From Talinum fruticosum (Eukaryota; Streptophyta; Magnoliopsida; Caryophyllales; Talinaceae), in contig JAITYX010000049.1 of the NCBI GenBank assembly GCA_021018815.1, positions 682,001 to 746,000 of the forward strand: DNA of 64,000 nucleotides. Reading direction: 5' to 3'. The notes beneath the pieces were generated by a model, which was not told where the DNA came from, searched no databases, and saw only the letters and a list, made by a program, of their open reading frames with translations. Below are positions 35,172 to 46,331 of the stretch, piece by piece. Position 1 is the stretch's first letter; each line of letters starts with the position of its first letter. Position numbers and translations under genes: made by a program.

Positions 35172-36496
35172 TGTAACGCCCCCAAACCCTATAATCACCG
35201 GGTTAACCATCATGACTGATTAAATAGTAATTAATGCAGCGAAAAGTAAGGTTAGAGGCGTTACCGCCGCTCCAAACAAGGAACAAGGCAACAACTAAAT
35301 GGGTTACATAATATACTTACAGAGTTTCAGGTTCGGAAAGTAAAACATCCAACATAGAACAACATGAGTAGAGAAAATTACATAAAAAGCCGACATGGTA
35401 ATGCCTTATTGACAACAACAAAAACTACTCAAGACACGACAGAGTTACTACCACTGTCAGCCCTTAAGACACTTTGACCAGTAGACAACCTATTTCTTTC
35501 TTCCTTCTAGAGTAGATTTACTTAGAAGAAAATAGAGAAAAATATTTCGAAATAATAAGCCGAAGCTCAGCACTCCTATCTATGTATTGTAAATAATTAA
35601 GTAAAGATATAGTTTTGAGTGCATGCATTTCAATTCATTTATAAATCGGACAGGAATAATATAGTAAAACAATTATTCATTTATTATCTCGGTGACTTGT
35701 TACGATCGTCGGTTTCCCTAAATATGCGCATACCTAGACCGATCGGGAAGTTTGGTTGATAATGGCTAAATATATATGATGTGATCATGATATGATCACG
35801 AGTATGATATGATTGATATGGGTCGGGCCACATGATTAGATGACAAATAATATTTGAAATGGTTCATTTCATTAAGCAAACCATTTGATATTGTTATGTA
35901 TAAACATATGGATTTTCGTAAGGTACGAGCAATAAACGTACCTTAGGTCTCTGTGTTATCTTTTCTTTGATTCCTTTAGAGTTGCTGACTCAAATGATTA
36001 ACATTGATGGCTTTAATAAAATAAACTGTCTCATTAATAGATTCAATACTTTTATTAAGTAAATTTAATATCGTTATTATTATCGTTGTTATTATTATTA
36101 TTATCATCACTTTTATTATTATGGTTTTTGTGAGTTCCTTTGTTTAGATAAGTTATGCAAGCAAAGCATTTCGTAATTTACAAAATCGATGGATTAATCG
36201 CAATAGGTTGATGTTTTAAATAATGCATCAATCCCCTTATCTTGTAATATGATCATAAGGTCCAATTACCTATTTCTCCGTAAGCTCTCAACGCTTTAAT
36301 CAGTCCCTTTTAATTTAGGCCTTTTGCTCACCGAATTGCTTAATTCATTAACGTTGCTTAATTCTTCACTTGAATACCTTACCCAATTCTTATAAATCAC
36401 CTAAGCTAACCTATTTCCTTAATTTATCCAAATCACCAAATTCGCTATTTCTTTTAATTCATTAACTCACTATATTCTCTTATTTCCTTTAATTCC

Positions 36497-36886
36497 TTAA
36501 ATCATCAAAATTATTTTCTTTAAACTACCAAAGTTACTTATTTTCTTTAATTTCGTTAATTCACCCAAATCACTTATTCTCTTTAAACTACCAATGTTAC
36601 TTATTTTCGTTAATTTCTTTAAATAATCCAAATCACTTATTTTCTTTAAACTACCAACATCTCTTATTTTCTTTAAACTACCAAAATCACTTATTTTCTT
36701 TAATTTCTTTAAATCATCCAAATCAGTTATTCTCTTCAAACTACCAACATCTCTTATTTTCTTTAATTTATATTTTTGATATACAAACTCCAAATAACAC
36801 AACATGCATGCCCTTTCTTTCTTAAATTCCTCACCTAATGTCATGTTTCTCCAAAATTTCATTTTAACTTTGACATGCATGTCCAT
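36497..36886 (-). repeat. Minisatellite in the 3' LTR that keeps a 129-codon frame open
   Basis: Imperfect units alternate phrases that translate as LKKISDLDDLKKLKKIS and FGSLKKIRDVG, with a full unit of about 63 bp (21 codons). The frame starts MDMHVKVKMK. A paralogous 133-codon frame occupies 44251-44652 in the other LTR. Because unit lengths are multiples of three, openness follows from the repeat. I find no evidence it is a gene. Confidence 0.75.
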
Positions 36887-37753
36887 TTTAGTTAATCTCT
36901 ACTTCCAAATCTTTCCAACAAGCTTTGAATCATCACATTAACCAAATTTCTTTCCCAGAATTTATAATCCACAATCATCCAACCAATAATCCTAGTACAC
37001 AATATTTTCTTGAAACTTAAATAGCTCTCACAAGTCCAATTTCCGTTTCCATAAACATCCAGGGCCATTTCATTTTTTTTCACTAACACAACCTCACAAA
37101 AATCTAATTATTACATAATGATTTCTTGCATGCAACATTTTAAAGGAAGTGATTAGTTGAAGGTTTGAGGTTTTTACCCAAAACCCACAAGAAAAATAAG
37201 GTTTTTATGGTTAAAGGTATGGACTGAACGGAGCTCCAGTGGTCGACGTCGAGGCGGCGGGGCTGAGCGAGCGACGATGGACTGGTGGTGCCAATTGTCG
37301 GAGGTGGTGGCCACGAGGCAGCAATAGTAGGCGTGCAGTAGCAGGTGCGCGGACAGCAGCAGCGAGGCGGCATCTTCGACGACCGGGCGGCGGCGGTGGT
37401 CGGCGGTGACCGGCGATGGTGGCGGCAGGCGGCCGGCCAACCGGGCAGCAGTGCGGGAGGTGGAGTGTGGAAGTGAAATTTTTTTTTGGAAAGACAAATG
37501 AATAATGAGGTGGAGGTTTTGAGGCAAGTTTGAAGTTTAAATAGGCAATTTAATCTGAATTTTCTTTCTCATTCTACTCGAAAATTCAGCTTCCCACTCT
37601 TTTTCCTCGCCTATTGGGCCTTCCATTTTCCCTCAAGCCCAATTATCCTAATGAACTATGCCCAAGTTGATGTGTCGATTTTTGGAATTCTCGGCTTTGA
37701 ATAATGATTTACAAACCTTAGGCATATGAATTAAAATCATAATGATTCCGATA

Positions 37754-37768
37754 ATATATTATTATTAC

Positions 37769-37802
<34 letters not shown>

Positions 37803-37836
37803 GTTATTATTTTTTTTATTATTATTATTGTTGTTG

Positions 37837-37898
<62 letters not shown>
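37754..37898. repeat. (TTA)n-type microsatellite in the 3' LTR
   Basis: About 145 bp of TTA repeats with a few TTG and T-run interruptions. The 5' LTR has an uninterrupted-looking relative at 45477-45568. Confidence 0.95.
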
Positions 37899-38104
37899 TC
37901 GTTGAATTATCATGGAATATAATTTATTTTTTTTTTTTGGCCATGCATCGTTATCATCATCCGAGTCCTACAACACGTAAGATGGTTACTTGATACATAA
38001 TATATATGTGTTATTGAGAAATAAAAACGTGAATTGAAGTGCATGCGCTCATTAAAACTTCTTAATCCTTGTTTAATGTATTAGATTAGGGTTAGTGCAT
38101 TACA

Positions 38105-38121
38105 GTCTCTCCCCCTTAAAA
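38105..38121 (-). other. Polypurine tract of the Tekay-like element
   Basis: The minus strand reads TTTTAAGGGGGAGAGAC directly before the 3' LTR start TGTAATGC. Confidence 0.85.
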
Positions 38122-38371
38122 TAAGTTTAGTCCCCGAAGCTTGAAAGTAAGAAAAGGCAATATTACCTTAAAATAGATGTCGACATTTCTTTTCCTTTTT
38201 TTTCATATCGTCTTTGGTTTCCTAAGTGGATTCTGTAGAAGTATGATTCGCCCACAATACTTTGACTAAAGGAATAGCCTTATTGCAAAGTTTGTTTGAT
38301 TCTTCGGTTCAATATCTCTATGGGATGTTCTTCGTATGCTAGATTTTGAGCGACCATAATGGGTTCACGTT

Positions 38372-38900
38372 TTATGATGCGACTTGGGTTTGATATATAT
38401 ATTTTCCAAGTTGAGAGATATGAAACACACTATTCACATGTTCAAGATTAGAAGGTAATGCTAGTTTGTGCGTCACGGGGTTCGGTTTCTCCATGAACTC
38501 ATAAGGTCCGATGTATCTATGGCTCAATTTTTTCCTTGATGCCGAACTTCTTAACACCTTTTGTTGGAACACCTTTAGGGACACCATGTCTCCCTCTTGA
38601 ACCTCCAAGGGCTTTTTCGTTGGTTGGCATAACTTTTTGTCTGCTTTGGGCTTCCACGATACACTCGTTGTATCATCCTAATCATTTCAATTATATCCGG
38701 AGACATTTTCGGCCCTACGGTGAATGCTTCGTCCATATCATTCCAACATAATGGAGTTTTACACCTCTTTCCATAAAGGGACTCAAATGGAGTCATCTTG
38801 ATGGTGGCTTAGTACCTATTATTGTCCGAGAATTCAACTAGAGTTTGGTAATCTTCCTGTTTCCCTTGGAAATCCAAAATGCATTCTCTCATCATGTCAT
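38372..38900 (-). pseudogene. Gypsy integrase C-terminal region
   Basis: Minus-strand frames give MTPFESLYGKRCKTPLCWND and KSYANQRKSPWRF (38796-38575). In a second frame they give GDMVSLKVF, KLSHRYIGPYEFMEK and FHISQLGKYI (38608-38372). These match the end of chromoviral integrases (GKRCRTPLCW-like and RYIGPFEI-like boxes). A frameshift separates them. Upstream integrase core motifs are lost or too decayed to read, and no chromodomain is recognisable after FHISQLGKYI. Confidence 0.88.
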
Positions 38901-38986
38901 GTAGAATTTGGTTAACCCTCACAGTTTGGTCATACGTGTATCACAAAACCCTGGAATTTACCCTTATCTATGCTGTGTTTGATTTT

Positions 38987-39414
38987 GAGATATTAACATT
39001 TACCTCCCTCGAGGTATTTGGAAATCATTTTTTACACCCTCCGGTATTGGTATATATTTTTAACCACCATAGGTTTAGAGATAAAAAATATTTAAGATAA
39101 AAAATGGTAGGAGGCTAATCGGAAATGTAAAAGGACAAGTTTGTCCCTAATTTTTAAAATAAAATGACTATACTACCCCCCATTAGTTATTGGCGCTTTA
39201 GTGCAAAGAGGGCAATTTTGGTACTTTACCTCATTTTCTTATGCCACATCAGCACACTCACCATATTTGGATGTTTTCTATTATTAAGAACAATGGTCAA
39301 TGTATAACTCAAATATTAACTACTCTGGTCGGGGTGGGTAAAAATATATACCAATACTCGAAGGATGAAAAAATGATTTCCAAATACCTCGAGGGAGGTA
39401 AATGTTAATATCTC
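38987..39414. mobile_element. MULE-type MITE nested in the Tekay-like element
   Basis: 428 bp with long terminal inverted repeats of roughly 85-90 bp: both ends read GAGATATTAACATTTACCTC inward, then continue alike through CGAGGTATTTGGAAATCA. Perfect 10-bp flanking duplication GTTTGATTTT at 38977-38986 and 39415-39424. The 9-11 bp target size and long inverted repeats indicate Mutator-like origin. No coding capacity. Confidence 0.92.
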
Positions 39415-40049
39415 GTTTGATTTTTATTACCTCATCCTTTTCCTACCATTTTGATTTCCTCTTATCCTCGAAAACCAGTTAGTAATCTTCTACTTTGCTG
39501 AAATTTGATAATTTCAATCCCTGCTACTTCCAACTCACGAATTATAGTCGGTTGGGTTATAGTTATAGTGTTTAGGCTAGGTTGAGTCTTTCTACTCAAT
39601 GCAAATATTTGCTTTTCTTAGGTGGTACTGAATCTCTATGCCATAGTCCTTGAATAGCTCTAGGCGATGCCTTTGTCTAAAGTTAATCTCTTTTTGAGTG
39701 ATGACATATTTTAAACTTTGATGGTCAATGTATACTTTATAAGATACTTCATATAAGTAATGTCTCTAGATTTTTAGAGTAAATATCACTCGTAGCCAAC
39801 TCTAATTCATGAGTGAGATAATTCCTTTCATATGGTTTTAACTAACGTGAGAGATATGCTATAACCTTACCATCCTACATCAGTACAAAACTTAACTCAT
39901 TTTTCTATGTGTTAATACAAATGGTATCCTCTTTGCCTTCCTTAGATAGGGTTAGTATCGAGGCTATTGTCAATCTCTTTTTCATTATCCGAAATGTCTT
40001 TTCACACTTATCGATCCATTCTAACTTGGTGGTCTTTCTTAGAAGATTT

Positions 40050-40660
40050 TTTTGATTATTATTATTTTAATTTTTTTGGAAATGACTATCTTTGAAAATG
40101 TTGAACAAACCTTCGATACTATCTAGCTAACCCTAGAAAACTCTTTAGATACCACGTGACCTAAAAAGTCACCTCACTCAACCAAAATTTGCACTATTGC
40201 AATTTGGCATACAACTAATTCTCTCCGAAAGTTGGCAATAACATTCTCAAAGACACATATGCTCCTCCCTATCCTTAAAATATATCAGGATGTCATCTAT
40301 GAATACCACCACAGATTTATCTATGTAGTGTCTAAAAATCCTATTAATCAAATCTATAATTTTGTAGGTGTAATACTCAACCCAAAGGGCATCACTCGTA
40401 AATTTATAGTGTCATAACTTGTACTAAATAAGGTCTTAGGTATGTCCTTAGGCTTAATCTGAAGTTGTTGGTAGTCGAACCTCAGATCTATCTTTGAGAA
40501 TTAATAACCCAACGCTAATCGATTAATTAGGTCATCAAGTCGGGATAGAGGATACTTATTCCTGATCGTGATCTTATTCAATTCCCTATAATCTATGAAC
40601 AACCCTAGCGTACCATCATTTTTTTCTTCACAAATAATCCTAGCATTTACACAAAAGTAT
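40050..40660 (-). pseudogene. Gypsy reverse transcriptase remnant
   Basis: The minus strand reads LFIDYRELNKITIRNKYPL, then FSKIDLRFDYQQLQIKPKDI, then LRVMPFGLSITPTKL, then, after stops, the FIDD-like VFIDDILIYF and CQIAIVQILVE-like tail. This order and wording is standard for Ty3/Gypsy RT. Many stops and a few frameshifts mean it is inactive. Confidence 0.88.
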
Positions 40661-42956
40661 GAAACCGACGAGTAGTAGAAAATGTTTCGATAAAAAGAGT
40701 TGGATACTCAATTACAGTGATATTATTATTATAATTTTTTGGAATGGGGTTATTTCGTTCGTATAGGAATTAATTATATAACACAATAAGTTCAATATTT
40801 TGGTATGTATGAATAAAGTTTGAGAACTCTCTTTCATTGGAAAGAAGAGTATAAGAATCGTAATTCGAAAGAAGTAACCAGGTCAAACAATAGATAAATA
40901 TTTTGGAGGAAGGAAATGAGTCATTAGATATAGGAAATGATAATAGCTACAAAATAAGCATCATAAGAATCATTAAACATGAGAAGAAAATTTTTGACTT
41001 TAATGGTTCAATGAAAGAAAGGATACTAATAAGGCAATGTTCGAATAGATAGGGGATGAAAATGAGAGATTAGTGTGATTTACATGGGTTTATGGGTTAT
41101 TATGTGCTGGATTAATTGATGTGCTCCCTTAGAAATCAACAAAGGTCAAGAGAGTTACACGATTATGTTATAATGGTTCTTATGGAAAAGATTTAACAAT
41201 GAACATATGTTATTAAATACGATTATGAGCTCATGTAAGTTGATGCATAGATTCATGTGCTAGACATTATGTAAGCTTGATCTATCTAAATAAGAATGTT
41301 TTAACTTTTCCTCCCTTCGGAAAAGACTATGTATATCACACTCATCTTTTAATCTTCTATTACTAAATCCAAGGTCGAACTTTAACAAAAATTACCTTTA
41401 TTTTTCCCCGTAATACGATGTCTCTTCAATAAAATTAACTAGTCAAAACTCCCGTATGAGTTCATGAAATACTCTAATTCAACAATATAATGTTCTCATC
41501 TAACATAAATCATATTGAAATATTACCAAAAAGTTATCCAAATTTCTACCTTAACTTGTCCAATCATTAAAATTTTACTTGTACTTGCTCAATTTGATCA
41601 TCCAATTTATACAAAACAAAATTTCCTCACTTTAACTTTATAGTTATAACACATTTCCTATAACCTCGAGTATTTCCCACATGCACTCTTCGCCTTTGAC
41701 TTATACCCTTTGGAAAAAAATGGATGTGTATCTACTCAAGTTATGCTCATGATTTTTCAATAATTCTAACCCAATTAATTTTGATAAAATATTTATGTAG
41801 TTACTTTTCTTTCCTCTTTAAATGCCTTGTTTTTTTTGGGCATCCTAATCCACCAAACATCAATCATCGTTTTCAATCGGAAAACCATTATATATTACTT
41901 TTCGGAACCTTTAGCATTTCTTTTTTCATATCATTGGACATGTCTTCCATACCTCAAAATTATAATCTTGTTTTCCATTTGAAGTTCACTTATTAATTTT
42001 CACATAATTTCTTCATACAATCACATTGTTTATAATTATATCCTAAGCATCTTTTTTCTTATGAAACTTCCAAATATAACTTAAATATATCAACTTTCAT
42101 AAATACCTCATATATGTTAATATGCTCTATCATAAGTGTTTACACCTTAACCAAACAATCCTCTTGATCCTTTAGTATCCTTCATTCGTTTCAATAACTT
42201 CAAAGAACAAGTAACCTTATCAAGAATGTACAACTCCTCTTAACAACAAGAATTGTGACATTAAGGAGTCACCTAAGATCAAAACATTCCTCAAATAGAC
42301 AACAAGGAAAGTTAATCTACTTATATAAACAATTTTAACGTGCTTAATATTCAATGGCTTTCATTATCCTCCAACATAACCCAAGCCATCTCTATTCACA
42401 TAATTACCAATATAGTGACTAATTTTGGTATCTCTATATAACATCTTTTCTATATTCACCAAAACATAAACATACATCCTATAAATATTTCATGTAAAAG
42501 GCCATATTTGATCCCTAACATACAATAAATGCTACCTATCTATGTTTTATTTGTACCTTATTTATTCATTTTATTTATTTATTTATTCAAATATAGTCAA
42601 ATAGCACAAGTAGATGTATTCATTGCTAATAACGTTTACAAACGTTATAGATTCCTACTATACTCGGTTATGAATCGACATGCGTTGTAAGAACAAAGTA
42701 CAAGTAAAAGGATACATTTCGAATGTATTTGACACAACTATTATTTGTGTTTGTAGGAGATTATATTAAATTATTCGATACTATAATATGAAATGATGAA
42801 CGTTTTGAGAATTAACACAATACGTCGCCTAAGATACATAGGTGTAACAAATGAAACACTATATAGGTAATGAACCTAATTTCCTATTTCCTCCAACACT
42901 TAATGGCATTGACCAACACACATAGTATCCTACAGCTCATAGTGATTCTAAACCTA
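40661..42956. other. Interior of the Tekay-like element without recognisable gag
   Basis: About 2.3 kb where gag and protease are expected. The sequence is strongly AT-rich, no zinc knuckle or gag phrase is seen on the minus strand, and frames are short. Either it is extremely decayed or it has been replaced by unrelated sequence. Confidence 0.5.
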
Positions 42957-42970
42957 GGCGCCGATACAAG
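42957..42970 (-). other. Degenerate primer-binding site
   Basis: The minus strand reads TTGTATCGGCGCCTAGG after the 5' LTR end, comparable to the TGGTATCAGAGCCTAGG start of chromovirus interiors with several substitutions. Confidence 0.6.
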
Positions 42971-44250
42971 AATTGTAATGCCCCCAAACCCCATAATCAC
43001 CAGGTTAACTATAATGATTGATTAGCTAGTAATTAGTGCAGTGGAAAGTAAAGTTAGAGGCATTACTGCCGCTCCAAATAAGGAACAAGGCAACAACTAA
43101 ATGGGTTACATAATATACTTAAAGAGTTTTAGGTTCGAAAGTAAAACATCAAACATAGAACAACATGAATAGAGAAAATTACATAACATGCCGACATGGT
43201 AATGACTTATTGACCACAACAAAAAACTATTCAAGACACGATAGGTCACTACCACTCCGAGCCCCTAAGACACTTCAACCAGCAGACAGTCTACTTCTTG
43301 CTTCCTTCTAGAGTAGCTTTACCTAAAACAAAATAGAGAAAAACATTTCGAAATAATAACCGTAGCTCAGCACGGTTATCCATGTATTGTAAATAATTAA
43401 GTGAAGATATAGTTTTGAGCGCATGTATTTCAATTCATTTATAAATCGACAAGAAGAATATAGTAAAAGAATTATTCATTTATTATCCGAATGGCTTTTT
43501 ATGATCGTCGGTTTCCCTAAATATGGACATACCCATACCGATTGGGAAGTTTGGTTGATAATGGCCAAATATATATGTTGTGATCATGATATGATCACGA
43601 TATGATATGATTGATATGGGTCGGGCTACATGATTAGATGACAAATAATATTTGAAATGATTCATTTCATTAAGCAAACCATTTGATATTGTTATGTATA
43701 AACATATGGAATTTTATAAGATAGAAGCAATAAACGAACCTTAGGTCAATGTGTTATTCTTCCTTTGATTCCTTTAGAATTGCTGACTCGGATGATCGAC
43801 GTTGATGGCATTAACAAAATAAAGTGTTTCATTAATAGATTTAATACGTTGTTATTTTTATTATTATCATCACTTTTATTATTATTGTTTTTATGAGTTC
43901 CTATGTTTAGATAAGTTATGCAAGCAAAGCACTTCGTAATTTGCTAAATCAATAGGTTAATCTCAATAGATTGAAGTTTTAAATAGCGAATTAATCCATT
44001 TTTCTTGCAATATGATCATAAGGTCCAATTACCGATTTCTCCGTAAGCACTCATCGCTTTAATCGATCCCTTTTTAATTTAAGCCTCTTGCTTACCTAAT
44101 TGTTTAATTCACTAACGTTGCTTAATTTTTCGCTTGAATACCTTACCCAATTCTTATAAATAGCCTAAGTTAACCTATTTCTTAATTTCTTCAAATCACC
44201 AAATTCGCTATTTCCTTTAATTCATTAACTCATATATTCTCTTATTTCCT

Positions 44251-44652
44251 TTAATTCCTTAAATCATCAAAATCACTTATTTTCTTTAAACTATCAAAGT
44301 TACTTATTTTCCGTAATTTCTTTAAATCACCCAAATCACTTATTTTCTTTAAACTACCAAAGTTACTTATTTTCTTTAATTTCTTTAAATCATCCAAATC
44401 ACTTATTTTCTTTAAACTACCAACATCTCTTATTTTCTTTAAACTACCAAAATCACGTATTTTCTTTAATTTCTTTAAATCATCCAAATCACTTATTATC
44501 TTTAAACTACCAACATCTCTTATTTTCTTTAATTTATATTTTTGATACATATACTCCAAATAACACAACATGCATGCCCTTTTTTTCTTAAATTCCTCAC
44601 CTAATGTCATATTTCTCCAAAGTTTCATTTTAACTTTGACATGCATGTCCAT
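44251..44652 (-). repeat. Minisatellite in the 5' LTR, 133-codon open frame
   Basis: Paralogue of 36497-36886 with the same MDMHVKVKMK start and repeated LKKISDLDDLKKLKKIS phrases. Copy number differs slightly between the LTRs. Confidence 0.75.
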
Positions 44653-45474
44653 TTTAGTTAATCTCTACTTCAAAATCTTTCCAACAAGCTTTGAATCATC
44701 TTAATAATCAAATTTCTTTCCAAAAATTTATAATGCACAATCATCCAACCAATAATCCTAGTATACAACATTTTCTTGAAACTTAAATAACTTTCACTAG
44801 TCCAATTTCCATTTCCATAACCATCCAAAGTCATTTCATTTTTTTTGGCTAACACAACCTCACAAAATCTAATTTTTATATAATGAGTCCTTGTATGCAA
44901 CATCTAACTAATTATTTTCAAAAATTTAAAGGAAGTGATTAGTTGAAGGTTTGAGGTTTTTAACCAAAAACCCACAAGAAAAATGGGGTTTTTATGGTGG
45001 AAGGTATGGGCTGAACGAAGCTTCGGTGGTCGGTGGCGGTGAGCAGCCGATGGTAGGAGGTGTCGGCCGCAAGCAGCAGCAGCAGTAGGCGTGCAGCAGT
45101 AGTGCACAAACAGCAGCAGCGAGCGACGGCTCCGGTGACAATGGGCAGCAGCCGGCCAACCGGGCGGCAGTGAGGGAGGTGGAGTATGGGAGTGAAAAGT
45201 TTTTGGAAAGACAAAGAAATAATGAGGTGGAGGTTTTGAGGCAAGTTTGAAGTTTAAATAGGCAATTTAATCTAAATTTTCTCTCTCATCGTAATCTGAA
45301 AATTCACCTTCCCACTCTTTTTTATTTGCCTATTGGGCCTTCCATTTTTCCTCAAGCCCAATTATCTTAATGAACCATGTGCAAGTTGATGTGTCGATTT
45401 TTGGAATTCTAGACTTTGAATAATGATTTACAAAACTTAGGCGTATAAAATAAAAACAAAATGATTCCGATAAC

Positions 45475-45476
<2 letters not shown>

Positions 45477-45568
<92 letters not shown>
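45477..45568. repeat. (TTA)n microsatellite in the 5' LTR
   Basis: About 30 TTA units, shorter than its counterpart at 37754-37898. Confidence 0.97.
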
Positions 45569-45569
<1 letters not shown>

Positions 45570-45795
45570 TTATTCTGTTGAGTTATCACGGAATATAATT
45601 TATTTATTTATTTATTTTTTAGCCATGTGTCATTATCATCATCCGAGTCATGCAACACGTAATATGGTTACTTGCACAAGTACATAATATATATGTGTTA
45701 ATGAGAAGCGTAAATGTGAATTAAAGTGCATGCGCTCATTAAAATTTCTTAATCCTTGTTTAATGTATTAGATTAGGGTCGGGGCCTTCAAGTAG

Positions 45796-45874
45796 TTGTA
45801 AGGTTAGTTGTAAAAAGTTGTAAGTAATTGTAGGGAGTTGTATGGCTAATAGTTAAAGTTAAAAAGAACACGCC
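45796..45874. mobile_element. Tourist-like MITE, right half
   Basis: Completes the element begun at 35103-35171. It contains repeated TTGTAAG words also found in the left half, and ends at the TAA at 45875-45877. Confidence 0.75.
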
Positions 45875-45990
45875 TAAATCACGTGAAATTTTCATGAAAT
45901 AAAGGTAATGTTAATCAAATGCATGTTTTTTTTCCTTCGTACAAGTCTTTAATATAATCTTATTATGTTTTAACGTTTGAATTTAGTATG

Positions 45991-46331
45991 TGTTGGGTTT
46001 TGTCCCAATTCTATTATATGAAAAATACTTGTCTTTCCTTTTTGTGAAAGAATTCATCTTGGATTCTAAGTAGTTGATTGCGAATAAAAGATCTTTTAGG
46101 GTTTCTTAGAGGTTTCCTATATATACTAGGTTGTTATACCTAGTTAGATGACGTGTATGGTATAACTAATTTATGCCTCTTAGCACTTGCTTAGGGTTAT
46201 TCTTCTCTATTCCATATACCTGGATTGAGAGAGTCTTTTAGAATTTTTCTATTTACATTACTGTAACTATCGTCCTAAAGATCGTACTTTGTAATCACTC
46301 ATTGTATCATAGTAGATTATATTGTGGCCGT
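45991..46331 (+). repeat. 5' LTR of the Copia composite, first part
   Basis: 341 bp from TGTTGGG to GGCCGT. The rest is at 48316-48462. The sum minus the 5-bp duplication is 483 bp, matching the 482- and 487-bp copies at 50683 and 51390. Confidence 0.8.

Larger units (their letters stand above)
35172..38104 (-). repeat. 3' LTR of the Tekay-like element
   Basis: 2,933 bp, minus-strand TGTAATGCACTAACCC at 38104 to GGGCGTTACA at 35172. It contains a 21-codon-period minisatellite (36497-36790), a GC-rich patch (37200-37450) and a TTA microsatellite (37754-37898), all present at matching places in the 5' LTR. Confidence 0.88.
35172..45790 (-). mobile_element. Tekay-like (chromovirus) Gypsy element, minus strand, decayed
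   Basis: 10,619 bp flanked by AGTAG at 35167-35171 and 45791-45795. Two LTRs of 2.93 and 2.82 kb enclose a 4.9-kb interior. A polypurine tract precedes the 3' LTR, and a degenerate Met-tRNA primer site follows the 5' LTR. RT and integrase C-terminal remnants are in Gypsy order on the minus strand. No recognisable gag or protease. A MULE-type MITE is nested at 38987-39414. The long LTRs and integrase tail suggest the Tekay/Del lineage. Confidence 0.88.
42974..45790 (-). repeat. 5' LTR of the Tekay-like element
   Basis: 2,817 bp, collinear with 35172-38104, ending next to AGTAG. Its outermost 12 or so bases (TGAAGGCCCCGA on the minus strand) differ from the 3' LTR start (TGTAATGCACTA), although the duplication places the boundary here. 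It contains the minisatellite at 44251-44652 and the TTA microsatellite at 45477-45568. Confidence 0.85.

Noticed and set aside
37742..37993. Tyrosine-rich 83-codon frame
   Set aside because: Translation of a TTA microsatellite within an LTR.
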